The notes beneath the pieces are model-generated. The model saw only the letters and a list, made by a program, of their open reading frames with translations, had not been told where the DNA came from and ran no database searches. DNA of 64,000 nt from Allobosea sp. Tri-44 (lineage in GTDB: Bacteria; Pseudomonadota; Alphaproteobacteria; Rhizobiales; Beijerinckiaceae), in assembly GCF_004123845.1 (NCBI RefSeq), contig NZ_NBDP01000003.1:434001-498000 (forward strand), written 5' to 3'. Both the position numbers and the translations under genes were made by a program. Below are positions 38,489 to 47,259 of this stretch, one piece after another; position 1 is the first letter of the stretch; each line of letters opens with the position of its first letter.

Positions 38489-39424
38489 ATGTCCGTCCTC
38501 TCCCTCATCCGTCGCGGTGCGGCCGTGCTGGCCGCGAGCCTTGCGCTCGGCGGCGCGGCGCTGGCCCAGTCCGGCCCGCTGGTCTCGACCGAGTGGCTGG
38601 AGAAGAACCTCAGCGATCCCAAGGTCAGGATCGTCGAGGTCAGTGTCGAGCCCGGCATCTATGAGCGCGGCCACATCCCCGGCGCGCAGAACATCGCCTG
38701 GCATACCGATCTCGTTGAAACCGTCTCGCGCGATATCGCCGGCCCGGAGAAGTTCCAGGCGCTGGCCCGCAAGCTCGGCGTCGACAAGGATGTGACCGTC
38801 GTCCTCTACGGCGACAACAACAACTGGTTCGCCGCCTGGGGTGCCTGGGTGTTCGACATCTACGGGCTGCGCGACAACGTGAAATTGCTGGATGGCGGCC
38901 GCAAGAAATGGGAGCTGGAGAAGCGCCCGGTCGCGACCAATCCGGTGCCGGTCAAGGCGTCCAGCTTCAGCGTCGGCGAGCCCAACAAGGCGCTGCGCGC
39001 CCGCCTCACCGACGTCGTCGCCACCGTCGAGAAGAAGTCCGAGGCGCGCGTCCTCGACATCCGTTCGCCGGACGAGTTCTCCGGCAAGATCATCGCGCCG
39101 GCCGGCTTCCAGGAGCTGGCGCTGCGTGCCGGTCATATCCCGGGCTCGGTCAACGTGCCGTGGGCGCGCGCGGTCAACCAGGCCGACGGCACGCTGAAGT
39201 CGCCGGAGGAGCTGAAGAAGCTCTATGCCGAGGTCGGGATCGACGGCAGCAAGCCGGTGATCACCTCCTGCCGTATCGGCGAGCGCTCGAGCCACACCTG
39301 GTTCATCCTCTCGCGCGTGCTCGGCTACCAGGCCGCCAATTATGACGGCTCCTGGACCGAGTACGGCAATGTTGTCGGCCTGCCGATCGCGAACCCGGCC
39401 GGCACGGTCTGGGGCGGCAAGTAA
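38489..39424 (+). CDS. Periplasmic thiosulfate/3-mercaptopyruvate sulfurtransferase
   Basis: The 311-aa protein has a signal peptide (LIRRGAAVLAASLALGGAAL) and two rhodanese domains. The N-terminal one (residues 35-165) is catalytically inactive; the C-terminal one has the active-site Cys in ITSCRIGERSSH, with LDIRSPDEFSGK and AGHIPGSVNVPWA nearby. The CRxGxRxx loop matches thiosulfate sulfurtransferases. It is followed after 18 bp by a YeeE/TsuA transporter, so the pair probably imports and uses thiosulfate or sulfane sulfur. Confidence 0.92.
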   Translation: MSVLSLIRRGAAVLAASLALGGAALAQSGPLVSTEWLEKNLSDPKVRIVEVSVEPGIYERGHIPGAQNIAWHTDLVETVSRDIAGPEKFQALARKLGVDKDVTVVLYGDNNNWFAAWGAWVFDIYGLRDNVKLLDGGRKKWELEKRPVATNPVPVKASSFSVGEPNKALRARLTDVVATVEKKSEARVLDIRSPDEFSGKIIAPAGFQELALRAGHIPGSVNVPWARAVNQADGTLKSPEELKKLYAEVGIDGSKPVITSCRIGERSSHTWFILSRVLGYQAANYDGSWTEYGNVVGLPIANPAGTVWGGK

Positions 39425-39442
39425 GACTGCAAGTCAACCTGA

Positions 39443-40693
39443 ATGAGCATTTCCGACGATAGCGGCGCGCTGGACTATGAGCTGGCGCGCCGGCAGGCGG
39501 GGGCGGAGCCGATCAGGCTGCCGCCCTTGCGCTTCATCGCGGCGGCAGTCGTCGCCAGCGCGATCGCAGTCTCGATCTACCTCGTCGGGCGCCATGGCGA
39601 TCCGGCGCCGCAGCTCCAGCTCTCGCTGATCCTGGGCGCGGCTTTCGGCTTCGTGCTGCAGCGCGCGCGCTTCTGCTTCTTCTGCATCTGGAAGGACTGG
39701 CTCGACCGGCGCGATCCGCGCGGCCTGCTCGGCATCCTCACGGCGCTTGCGGTCGGGCTCGCCGGCTACACGCTGATCTATGGCGCCTGGCTGCCCGATC
39801 CCTCCGGCACGCGCTTGCCGCCGACGGCGCATATCGGCCCGGTCGGTCCGGCGCTGCTGCTGGCGGGTCTCGCCTTCGGCGCCGGCATGGCGATCTCCGG
39901 CTCCTGCATCAGCGCGCATCTCTACCGGCTGGGCGAGGGCTCGCCGACCTCACCCGTCGCGCTGATCGGCGCCGGCCTCGGCTTCATCCTTGGCTTCCTG
40001 AGTTGGAACGAGCTCTATCTCCTGACGATTTCGGATTCGCCCGTACTCTTCCTGCCGCGCCAGCTCGGCTATGGCGGTGCGCTGCTGGCGGGACTCGTCG
40101 TTCTCGGCGCTGCGGCCTGGTGGCTGCTGCGGACGGGTCGGCCGGGCGAGCACGAGCCTGCGGATAACATGCCGGTCGATCCGGTCGCCGCGATCTTCCT
40201 GCGCCGTTGGCCGACCTGGTTAGGGGGGCTCTTCGTCGGGCTGATCGGCGTTGCCGCCTACCTCCGCCTCTCACCGCTTGGTGTCACCGCCGAGCTCGGC
40301 TCGCGCTCACGCCAGCTCGCGACCGGGCTCGACTGGCTGCCGGCGCGGCTTGAAGGGCTCGACAGCTTCCGCGGCTGCGCCACCCTGATCCGCGAGACGC
40401 TGCTGACGCCGAACGGGCTCTTCGTCGCTGGGCTCGTCGCGGCCGCCTTTGCCGCTGCGCTGGCTGCGGGAGAGTTCAAGCCGCGGCGGCCAAGCGGCGG
40501 GCATGTCCTGCGCGGATTGATCGGCGGGACATTGCTCGGCTGGGGCACGGTGTTCGGGCTCGGCTGCACGGTTGGGACGCTGCTCTCGGGCATCTCGGCC
40601 GGCGCGGTTTCCGGCTGGGTCTTCGGGCTCGGGCTGATCGCCGGTACGACGGTGACGTTGAAGTTCGGGCGGCGGTTGCGACTGCTGGATTGA
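39443..40693 (+). CDS. YeeE/YedE (TsuA-like) sulfur compound transporter
   Basis: The 416-aa inner-membrane protein has about ten TM helices and two YeeE/YedE domains. Each contains the conserved Cys-centred motif: FGAGMAISGSCISAHLYRLG and GTVFGLGCTVGTLLSGISAG. In TsuA such cysteines pass thiosulfate along the pore. It shares an operon with the periplasmic sulfurtransferase upstream. The two domains and both Cys motifs are intact, so transport is likely; the precise sulfur species (thiosulfate or other) is inferred. Confidence 0.9.
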   Translation: MSISDDSGALDYELARRQAGAEPIRLPPLRFIAAAVVASAIAVSIYLVGRHGDPAPQLQLSLILGAAFGFVLQRARFCFFCIWKDWLDRRDPRGLLGILTALAVGLAGYTLIYGAWLPDPSGTRLPPTAHIGPVGPALLLAGLAFGAGMAISGSCISAHLYRLGEGSPTSPVALIGAGLGFILGFLSWNELYLLTISDSPVLFLPRQLGYGGALLAGLVVLGAAAWWLLRTGRPGEHEPADNMPVDPVAAIFLRRWPTWLGGLFVGLIGVAAYLRLSPLGVTAELGSRSRQLATGLDWLPARLEGLDSFRGCATLIRETLLTPNGLFVAGLVAAAFAAALAAGEFKPRRPSGGHVLRGLIGGTLLGWGTVFGLGCTVGTLLSGISAGAVSGWVFGLGLIAGTTVTLKFGRRLRLLD

Positions 40694-40709
40694 GGCGCGG
40701 AACCACGCC

Positions 40710-40852
40710 GTCATTCCGGGGCAGCCCGCAGGGCTGAGCCCGGAACCCAGAACCGATGTCGGTTGTCATTGGAGCGAAGGTAGGCTGCCCTTCTGGGACA
40801 GGGCATCGGTTCTGGGTTCCGGGCCCTTCGCTGTGCGAAGTCCCGGAATGAC
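40710..40852. repeat. Palindromic intergenic repeat, family A, copy 5
   Basis: Starts GTCATTCCGGGG and ends CCCGGAATGAC, with inner arms GGAACCCAGAACCGATGTC and GCATCGGTTCTGGGTTCCGG. It fills most of the gap between the TsuA-like gene and mccA. Confidence 0.75.
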
Positions 40853-40960
40853 GAGGAAGGTGCAAGCGCCCATCCGCACCCTGCGCAACAAGGCGCAGAC
40901 AAGGGCTTCGGCTGGGCTATAACGGGGCATCGGTTCGAGGATGTCCCCGAGGAAGCTTGT

Positions 40961-42946
40961 ATGTCGATTGCCGCCAAACTGCCCTCCATCCTGATCGCCA
41001 ATCGCGGCGAGATCGCCTGCCGGGTGATCCGCACCGCCAAGCGTCTCGGCCTGCGCACCATTGCCGTCTATTCGGACGCCGATGCCGAGGCGCTGTTCGT
41101 CGAGATGGCGGACGAGGCCTATCGGATCGGCCCGGCGCCGGCGCGCGAAAGCTATCTCGATGCGGACAAGATCCTCGCCGTGGCGAAGCAGGCTGGCGCG
41201 GCCTGCATCCATCCGGGCTACGGCTTCCTCTCGGAGAATGCCGATTTCGCCGATGCCTGCGCGGCGGCCGGCATCGTCTTCGTCGGGCCGCCGGCTTCGG
41301 CGATCCGGGCCATGGGCCTGAAGGACGCCGCCAAGGCATTGGTCGAGAAGGCCAATGTCCCGGTGGTGCCGGGCTATCACGGCGCCGAGCAGGATGTCGG
41401 TTTCCTGGCCAAGGAGGCCGGGCGCATCGGCTATCCCGTGCTGATCAAGGCGGTCGCCGGCGGCGGCGGCAAGGGCATGAAGAAGGTCGACCGGCCCGAG
41501 GATTTCGCCGATGCGCTCGCCAGCGCCCAGCGCGAGGGCAAGAACGCCTTCGGCGATGCGCGGGTGCTGGTCGAGAAATACGTGCTCTCGCCGCGCCATG
41601 TCGAGATCCAGGTATTCGGCGACAGCCATGGCAATGTCGTCCACCTCTATGAGCGCGACTGCTCGCTGCAGCGCCGCCACCAGAAGGTGATCGAGGAGGC
41701 ACCGGCGCCAGGCATGACGCCGGAGGTGCGCGCCGCCATGGGCAAGGCGGCGACGGAAGCCGCCAAGGCGGTCGGCTATGTCGGCGCCGGCACGGTCGAG
41801 TTCATCGCCGACGGGCGCGACGGCCTCAGGGCCGACCGGTTCTATTTCATGGAGATGAACACCCGTCTCCAGGTCGAGCATCCCGTCACCGAGGCGATCA
41901 CCGGGCTCGATCTGGTCGAGCTCCAGCTCAAGGTCGCCGCCGGCGAGCCGCTCGGCTTCGCGCAGGAAGATGTGCGGGCGGAGGGGCATGCCGTCGAGGC
42001 GCGGCTCTATGCCGAGGACCCGGAGAAGGGCTTCCTGCCCTCGACCGGCAAGCTCTGGGCGCTGCAATTCCCGCAGAGCGAGGACATCCGCATCGACACC
42101 GGCGTCGAGGCCGGCGATACGGTAACGCCCTATTACGATCCGATGATCGCCAAGGTGATCGCGCATGGTCGCACCCGCGACGAGGCGCTCGACCATCTCG
42201 CTTTCGCGCTCGGCGAGACCATCGTCGCCGGGCCCCGCACCAACCTCGCTTTCCTGAAGAAGCTCGCCGAAGCAGAGGGCTTCCGGAAGGGGCCGTTCGA
42301 CACCGGCTTCATCGAGCGCAATATCGAAGCGCTCGGGGCCGAGCCGCAGCCGCTCGATGCGGCGGCGGTCGCGGCGGCCGCGCTGCAGTTGGAAGAGGAG
42401 CGCCAGGTGGCGGCGCTCGACCTCGCTATCGAGCGGACCGGCGATGAAGCCAAGTCGCCCTGGCTCGACGCCGATGCCTTCTCGCTGATGCCGCGCCCGG
42501 CGCTCGGCCTGCCGCTGCTGGTCGATGGTGAGCGGATCGAGGCGAAGATCGAGTGGAATGGCGATGATGCGCGCGTCTCGCTGCCGGGCCATCCGCTGCC
42601 CGAAGGCGAGCATGAGGTGACTTTGGCCAAGGCCGAGGCCGGAACCTATCTCGCGCTGCATCGCGGCCGGCAGACCTCCGTCGCGCTGTTCGATCCATTC
42701 AGTGTCGATCTCAATGCAGTCGCCGGCGCTGGCGGCGTGATCAAGGCGCCGATGCACGGCAAGCTGATCGCGCTCTTCGTCACGGCCGGTGAGGCGGTGG
42801 TAAAGGGCCAGCGCCTCGCCATCGTCGAAGCGATGAAAATGGAGCATGTGCTGACCGCCCCGCGCGACGGCACCGTCACCGAACTCGGCGCCGAACCGGG
42901 CGCGCAGGTGGCCGAGGGCGCGAAGGTGGTGGTGCTGGGGGAGTGA
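40961..42946 (+). CDS. mccA: Methylcrotonyl-CoA carboxylase alpha subunit
   Basis: The 661-aa biotin carboxylase plus carrier protein pairs with mccB (29768) to carboxylate 3-methylcrotonyl-CoA. Motifs: ILIANRGEIACRVIRTAKRL, KAVAGGGGKGMKKV (ATP-grasp loop), SLQRRHQKVIEEAPAPG, FYFMEMNTRLQVEHPVTEAI, and a C-terminal carrier with biotinylated Lys626 in EAMKMEHVL. The HQKVIEEAPAPG stretch and its length are typical of MccA. It is 14.8 kb beyond mccB, not in an operon with it. A second carboxylase alpha, PccA, lies at 7693. Confidence 0.9.
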   Translation: MSIAAKLPSILIANRGEIACRVIRTAKRLGLRTIAVYSDADAEALFVEMADEAYRIGPAPARESYLDADKILAVAKQAGAACIHPGYGFLSENADFADACAAAGIVFVGPPASAIRAMGLKDAAKALVEKANVPVVPGYHGAEQDVGFLAKEAGRIGYPVLIKAVAGGGGKGMKKVDRPEDFADALASAQREGKNAFGDARVLVEKYVLSPRHVEIQVFGDSHGNVVHLYERDCSLQRRHQKVIEEAPAPGMTPEVRAAMGKAATEAAKAVGYVGAGTVEFIADGRDGLRADRFYFMEMNTRLQVEHPVTEAITGLDLVELQLKVAAGEPLGFAQEDVRAEGHAVEARLYAEDPEKGFLPSTGKLWALQFPQSEDIRIDTGVEAGDTVTPYYDPMIAKVIAHGRTRDEALDHLAFALGETIVAGPRTNLAFLKKLAEAEGFRKGPFDTGFIERNIEALGAEPQPLDAAAVAAAALQLEEERQVAALDLAIERTGDEAKSPWLDADAFSLMPRPALGLPLLVDGERIEAKIEWNGDDARVSLPGHPLPEGEHEVTLAKAEAGTYLALHRGRQTSVALFDPFSVDLNAVAGAGGVIKAPMHGKLIALFVTAGEAVVKGQRLAIVEAMKMEHVLTAPRDGTVTELGAEPGAQVAEGAKVVVLGE

Positions 42947-42982
42947 GCCGGGCGGCCCTGGAGGCAGCTCTTCTCGAATGCT

Positions 42983-43564
42983 TCAGGCCTTCGGGCTCGG
43001 CGCGAAGCGGTAGTGGATCAGGTCCATGACCACGGCCTCCTCGCGCGTGCGGTTGCGGTAGCCGTGCCGGCGGTCGGCGGGAAACCGCAGCGATTGCCCC
43101 TGCCTGAGCGGCCGCCACTCCTCCTCGATCAGCAATTCGACCTCGCCGTGCTGGACGGTGATGTGCTCGACGACGCCGGTATCGTGCGGCTCCGAAATGC
43201 TCTCGAAGCCGGGTGCGAAGGTGAGCTCGTAGAGCTCGAAGCCGAACCGCGCTTCGTACGGAAAGACGAGAGCCCGCTGCATGCCCTCCTGCGACGGGCG
43301 CACGCGGAGCTCGGCGGCGTCGCGCAAAAGCAGGACATCGCCGTCGCCGCGATCGGCCTCCAGCAATGCCGTCATGGGCACGCCCAGGCCGGTGGCGATC
43401 TTCCACAGTGTCGCGATAGTCGGCGTGGATTCGCCGCGCTCGATCTGGCCGAGCATCGCCTTGCTGACGCCGGTGCGCGCCGCGGTCTGATCGAGGCTCC
43501 AGCCGCGCTCGCTCCGGATCGACTTGAGCAGCTTCGGCGTATCGACGGGGCCGACTGGCTTCAT
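42983..43564 (-). CDS. XRE-family regulator with cupin sensor domain
   Basis: The 193-aa regulator has an N-terminal XRE HTH (KLLKSIRSERGWSLDQTAAR, then TGVSKAMLGQIERGESTPTI) and a C-terminal cupin fold (EPHDTGVVEHITVQHGEVEL, RFPADRRHGYRN). Such regulators sense small ligands with the cupin and control neighbouring catabolic or transport genes. It is divergent from the PLP lyase gene, and two GTGCG-N6-CGCAC operators lie between the starts. The ATG at 43564 has GGAGAG upstream; a GTG nine bases earlier does not. Confidence 0.93.
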   Translation of the reverse strand: MKPVGPVDTPKLLKSIRSERGWSLDQTAARTGVSKAMLGQIERGESTPTIATLWKIATGLGVPMTALLEADRGDGDVLLLRDAAELRVRPSQEGMQRALVFPYEARFGFELYELTFAPGFESISEPHDTGVVEHITVQHGEVELLIEEEWRPLRQGQSLRFPADRRHGYRNRTREEAVVMDLIHYRFAPSPKA

Positions 43565-43583
43565 GGCAGGCACTCTCCATCTT

Positions 43584-43624
43584 GTGCGTTATTGCGCACA
43601 GGCTGCCTGTGCGCTAAAACGCAC
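43584..43624. promoter_or_regulatory. Tandem XRE operator, two GTGCG-N6-CGCAC repeats
   Basis: GTGCGTTATTGCGCAC (43584-43599) and GTGCGCTAAAACGCAC (43609-43624) share the same GTGCG/CGCAC arms with 6-bp centres; the repeats are 25 bp apart. They sit between the XRE-cupin gene and the PLP lyase. Confidence 0.65.
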
Positions 43625-43659
43625 GCCGTGTTCCTACCATCCCGCCGAAGGCTTGTCCC

Positions 43660-44640
43660 ATGCAGCCAAACACCAGGCTCGACCTTGATCGCATCCGAGA
43701 GGCGCGACGAGAGATTTCACCAGTGTTTCGCGACACGCCGCAGTTCCTCGCGCCTACTCTCGGCGCGTTGCTGGGCTGCGAGCTCGTCATCAAGCTCGAA
43801 ACCGCCAACCCGGTCGGGTGTTTCAAAGGGCGCGGGACCGAGGTCGCGATGGCGCGCCTCGCCAGAAGCTCCGGTCCTAAAGTCGCGGTCTGCGCCAGCG
43901 CCGGCAATCTCGGGCAGGCGCTCGCCTATAGCGGCCGGGCACGCGGCATCGACATCATGGTGATCGCAGGCAAAGGCGCCAATGCCGCGAAGATCGAGCG
44001 CATTCGCCGGCTCGGCGGGGCGGTCGAGCTGGTCGAAGGCGATATCGAAGATGCCCGTGAACGCGCCCGCGAGATCGCGGCTCGCGGCGAGGGGTTCCTG
44101 ATCGAGGACAGCGAGAATCTCGACACCTGCGAGGGCGCGGGCACAATCGGCCTCGAACTCGTCGAGGGCTTCGATCGCGTCGATACGGTCCTGCTCGCGC
44201 TCGGCGGCGGCGCGCTGGCCACTGGCGTCGGGCATGTCTTCAAGACCCTGGCGCCAGCGACGGAGATCGTCTGCATCCAGCCCAAGGGCGCACCGGCCCT
44301 GGCACTATCCTGGCGCGCCCGATCGGTCGTGACCACCGAGCGCACCGACACCATCGCCGATGGTGTCGCCGGGCGGTTTCCCATTCCGGAGGTCCTCGCC
44401 GACCTGCTCGCCGTCGCCGACCATGTTCCGCTGGTCGAGGAGGCCGGCATCGTCGAGGGCATGCGGCTGCTCTATCGGCATGCCGCCCTCGTCACCGAGC
44501 CTTCGGCGGCGCTTGGCATCGCCGCGATGCTGGAAGATCCCGAGCGTTATCGCGGCAAGCGCGTGGCCACGGTGATCTGCGGGGCGAATGTCTTGCCGGA
44601 TCGCTTCAGCGCCTGGATGCAAGCACCTCGGTCGCCGTGA
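43660..44640 (+). CDS. PLP-dependent threonine dehydratase-like enzyme
   Basis: The 326-aa enzyme has the fold type II PLP signature: IKLETANPVGCFKGRGTEVA (Schiff-base Lys in FKGRG), ASAGNLGQALAYSGR (phosphate or substrate loop), TVLLALGGGALATGVGH (PLP-phosphate glycine loop) and VTEPSAALGIAAM. This group includes threonine/serine dehydratases, hydroxyaspartate dehydratases and related lyases. The divergent XRE-cupin regulator and tandem operators point to induced amino-acid catabolism. The exact substrate is not clear. Confidence 0.88.
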   Translation: MQPNTRLDLDRIREARREISPVFRDTPQFLAPTLGALLGCELVIKLETANPVGCFKGRGTEVAMARLARSSGPKVAVCASAGNLGQALAYSGRARGIDIMVIAGKGANAAKIERIRRLGGAVELVEGDIEDARERAREIAARGEGFLIEDSENLDTCEGAGTIGLELVEGFDRVDTVLLALGGGALATGVGHVFKTLAPATEIVCIQPKGAPALALSWRARSVVTTERTDTIADGVAGRFPIPEVLADLLAVADHVPLVEEAGIVEGMRLLYRHAALVTEPSAALGIAAMLEDPERYRGKRVATVICGANVLPDRFSAWMQAPRSP

Positions 44641-44643
44641 CGG

Positions 44644-45480
44644 TCAGAGTGCGTCGAGAGCGACCCTCGCGCGCTCGGCGATGACGAGCTCGATCGCCGG
44701 ATCGTCATCGTCCCCGAAGACCCAGGCGGCGGAGAGCCCGCACCAGGCCAGGATCCATTTCAGCAGCCGCTCGCGCTCCAACCCGGACTTTGCCAACACG
44801 ATCCCCAGCCGGCGCTCGAAACAGCCGGGCACTGTCGCGACCGGCGGCTCGGGGTCGGCGAGATCGGGATCGCAGAACAGGATCGTGTATTCGAAGGCGC
44901 GGTCGCCGATCACCGATTTCGGGTCGATGGCGAGCCAGCCTTTGGCCTCGAAATCCAGGACATTGTCATGGTGCAGGTCGGCATGCAGCGGCACGATCTC
45001 GCGCTGCGCCGCCAGCAACTCGGTTGCCGCCGCGGCCGAGCGAGCGAGGATGCCGCCACGCTCCTGCGCCATTGGGAAGAGGTCCTTGAACCAGGTCTCC
45101 AACGGGATCAGCCCGGACGGAGCGGGGCCACGCGGCTTCTGCAAGGCGGCGATGGCGTCGCAGAGGATAGCAGTCGCCTCATCGTCGCCTGCTGAGCCGC
45201 TGCGGGCCATGGCCGCGAGCGAACGCGCGCCAGTGGCGCGCTCGATCAGCATCGCCTCGCCATGCTCGCTGCGGGCGAGCAGGCGGGCGGCGCCGTTACC
45301 GGCCCAGTACTCGAGCGGCAGGTAGCCGCGCCGCTCGTCCTCGACCTCGGGCAGCTTCAGCATGGCCGGCTGGCCGTCATGCAGGACCGGCAAAAGCTGG
45401 CTGGCATGCGTCCTGATCGGCTCGCCGGCGGCTTCAAGATTCCAGCGGATCAGCCAGGGCGAAAAGGCAGCGGTCGGCAT
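44644..45480 (-). CDS. Aminoglycoside phosphotransferase (streptomycin 6-kinase-like)
   Basis: The 278-aa protein resembles APH(6)/StrB-type kinases. It has a Brenner motif (PLHADLHHDNVLDFEAKGWL) with the catalytic Asp and the metal-binding AIDPKSVIGDRAFEYTILF. Many chromosomal members in soil bacteria do not confer resistance and may phosphorylate other hydroxy compounds. It ends 3 bp from the lyase gene in the convergent direction, and a family A repeat follows its start. Confidence 0.85.
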   Translation of the reverse strand: MPTAAFSPWLIRWNLEAAGEPIRTHASQLLPVLHDGQPAMLKLPEVEDERRGYLPLEYWAGNGAARLLARSEHGEAMLIERATGARSLAAMARSGSAGDDEATAILCDAIAALQKPRGPAPSGLIPLETWFKDLFPMAQERGGILARSAAAATELLAAQREIVPLHADLHHDNVLDFEAKGWLAIDPKSVIGDRAFEYTILFCDPDLADPEPPVATVPGCFERRLGIVLAKSGLERERLLKWILAWCGLSAAWVFGDDDDPAIELVIAERARVALDAL

Positions 45481-45497
45481 CGTCGGTCGTCAATTCC

Positions 45498-45615
45498 GTC
45501 ATTGCGAGTACCCGGGTCTTGCCTTCAGCAAGCCCGAGTACAGGCTCCGCGAAGCAATCCAGGGGGATTGCGCGGGCTGTTCTGGATTGCTTCGTCGCTG
45601 CGCTCCTCGCAATGA
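45498..45615. repeat. Palindromic intergenic repeat, family A, copy 6
   Basis: Starts GTCATTGCGAG and ends CTCGCAATGAC, with the inner pair GAAGCAATCCAG and CTGGATTGCTTC. It lies between the kinase and the SDR gene. Confidence 0.75.
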
Positions 45616-45625
45616 CGATCAGAGG

Positions 45626-46405
45626 TCAATCGGCGGCGCGGCCGCGGCCCATCAGCGGAAACTGCTCGACCTCGTAGATCTGGCCTGAGACATGGCCGCT
45701 TTCCTCCGAGAGCCAGAAGGCGGTGTGGGCGGCGATCTCGGCCGGCTGCATGATCTGGCCGAAGGGCGCGAATTCGAGTGGTACCTCCTTTTCCCAGCCC
45801 GGCTTCTTGCCCTCGCGCTGCTGCGTTAAGTCCTCATTGGCGGTGAAGGTCCAGCCGACATTGAGCTGGTTGACCCGGATATGCTCGCGCCCGAGCGTGT
45901 TGGCGAGGTTGCGCGTCATCGTCATCAGCGCGCCCTTCGACATCGAATAGACGGTGAGGTTGGAATTGCCGCACCAAGCGTTGATCGAGCCGACGGTCAG
46001 GATCGAGCCGCCGGATTTCTGCAAGCGGAAGGCGCGGATCGCCGCCTCGGCGCAGAGCAACGGCGCGCGGGTGTTGATCGCGATCACGTGGTCGAAGAAG
46101 GCGGCGGTGGTCTCAGCCAGCACGCCGCGCGGATAGATGCCGGCATTGTTGACGAGGCCGTCGATGCGGCCGAAGGCTTTTCGCGTCGCATCGACCAGCG
46201 CCTGGGCCGTCGCCGGCTCGGCGAGGTCGCCGGTCGCGCCGGCGGTCGCGGGACCGAGCTTGCGGCAGGCAGTGTCGATCTCGTTCTGCTCGCGGCCGTG
46301 GATCAGCACCTTGGCGCCCTCGGCGATCAGGCGTTCGGCCATGGCGTAGCCGATGCCGGTCGAGGAGCCGGTGACGAGAATGGCCTTGCCTTGCAGTCCG
46401 CGCAT
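45626..46405 (-). CDS. SDR family oxidoreductase
   Basis: The 259-aa SDR has ILVTGSSTGIGYAMAERLIA (cofactor-binding), NNAGIYPRGVLAETTAAFF, catalytic Ser in LTVGSINAWCGNSN and the Tyr/Lys pair in VYSMSKGALMTMTRNL. The C-terminus has FWLSEESGHVSGQIYEVEQF, typical of classical SDRs. IHGREQNE favours NADP. The substrate is not identifiable. Confidence 0.9.
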   Translation of the reverse strand: MRGLQGKAILVTGSSTGIGYAMAERLIAEGAKVLIHGREQNEIDTACRKLGPATAGATGDLAEPATAQALVDATRKAFGRIDGLVNNAGIYPRGVLAETTAAFFDHVIAINTRAPLLCAEAAIRAFRLQKSGGSILTVGSINAWCGNSNLTVYSMSKGALMTMTRNLANTLGREHIRVNQLNVGWTFTANEDLTQQREGKKPGWEKEVPLEFAPFGQIMQPAEIAAHTAFWLSEESGHVSGQIYEVEQFPLMGRGRAAD

Positions 46406-46556
46406 ATCGTGCCTCCGTTCGGATCGGTGGCCTTACTAGCCTGTAGGAGCGGCGCCGTCATGATCGCGCTTATGCTGGCCACCCCGGCGCAGCGCGGTTG
46501 TGGAGAAAGGCCGCAGGCTCTGGCGAGGGGCGCGTCTGAGGATTAGGTTGCCCGCC

Positions 46557-46994
46557 ATGCCGCTCCATATCCTCAAGCTCTGCGTCGGCGCCGAATCGAT
46601 CAGCGACCTCGAAGAGTGGATCGCCGAGCGGCAGGCGCTGCGCCGTGCCCGCGGCGAGCCGGCGGAGCAATTGCACACCACCCGGATGGTGCCGAAGCGG
46701 GTTGAGGAGATCGTCACCGGCGGCTCGCTCTACTGGGTGATCAAGGGCCAGGTTTCGGCGCGGCAGCGCCTGATTGACATCCGCCCCTTCACCGACGCCG
46801 AGGGCATCGGCCGCTGCCATCTGGTGATGGAGCCGGTGGTGGTGCCGGTCGAGCCTCGCCCGTTCCGCCCGTTCCAGGGCTGGCGCTATCTGCAGGACAA
46901 GGACGCGCCGCGCGACATCTCCGAGCGCGGCGGCGATCTTGGCGTCATGCCCGAGCAGATGCGGCGCGAGCTGGCGGAACTGGGGCTGTTGTGA
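46557..46994 (+). CDS. DUF1489 family protein
   Basis: The 145-aa protein matches DUF1489, small conserved alphaproteobacterial proteins of unknown function: LHILKLCVGAESISDLEEWI, HTTRMVPKRVEEIVTGGSLY, WVIKGQVSARQRLIDIRP and RPFRPFQGWRYLQDKDAP. The ATG at 46557 gives the usual length. It is followed by an overlapping GTGA start of the ParD remnant. Confidence 0.9.
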   Translation: MPLHILKLCVGAESISDLEEWIAERQALRRARGEPAEQLHTTRMVPKRVEEIVTGGSLYWVIKGQVSARQRLIDIRPFTDAEGIGRCHLVMEPVVVPVEPRPFRPFQGWRYLQDKDAPRDISERGGDLGVMPEQMRRELAELGLL

Positions 46995-47173
46995 GGAAAG
47001 ACTGCCGTCGCCGAACCAATGACGCCGGTCGCTTGAGACTGCGGTCGTCGATGGTGCGCGAAGTCAGGATCGAGATATTGCGGGAGGCACTGATCGCCGG
47101 CGAGAAATCCGGTGAGCCTCAGCGGTTCGATAACACAGCTTTTCTCGCCCGTATGCGAGCCAAGCATCGCTGA
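46991..47173 (+). pseudogene. ParD-like antitoxin remnant, C-terminal part only
   Basis: The C-terminal part reads REALIAGEKSGEPQRFDNTAF and ends LARMRAKHR, the characteristic tail of ParD/CC2985-family antitoxins (the toxin-wrapping segment). The N-terminal ribbon-helix-helix DNA-binding domain is absent; upstream residues (MRKDCRRRTNDAGRLRLRSS) do not resemble it. No ParE toxin follows. This is best read as a decayed toxin-antitoxin remnant whose possible start (GTG 46991) overlaps the DUF1489 stop. Confidence 0.6.
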
Positions 47174-47259
47174 AATAGGGCTGCGGTAGCACGGAGAGCG
47201 AATATCCGCTTTCCGTTCAGACTGCGGCGAGTACCCGCTGCAGGTCGGCTCGGCGCCTG

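Noticed and set aside
40766..42847. 693-codon minus-strand open frame
   Set aside because: Antisense to mccA, same compositional artefact as the one opposite pccA.
44644..45480. Reading the streptomycin-kinase-like gene as an acquired resistance gene
   Set aside because: Composition matches neighbours, no mobile element is adjacent, and chromosomal members of this kinase group are common without conferring resistance.
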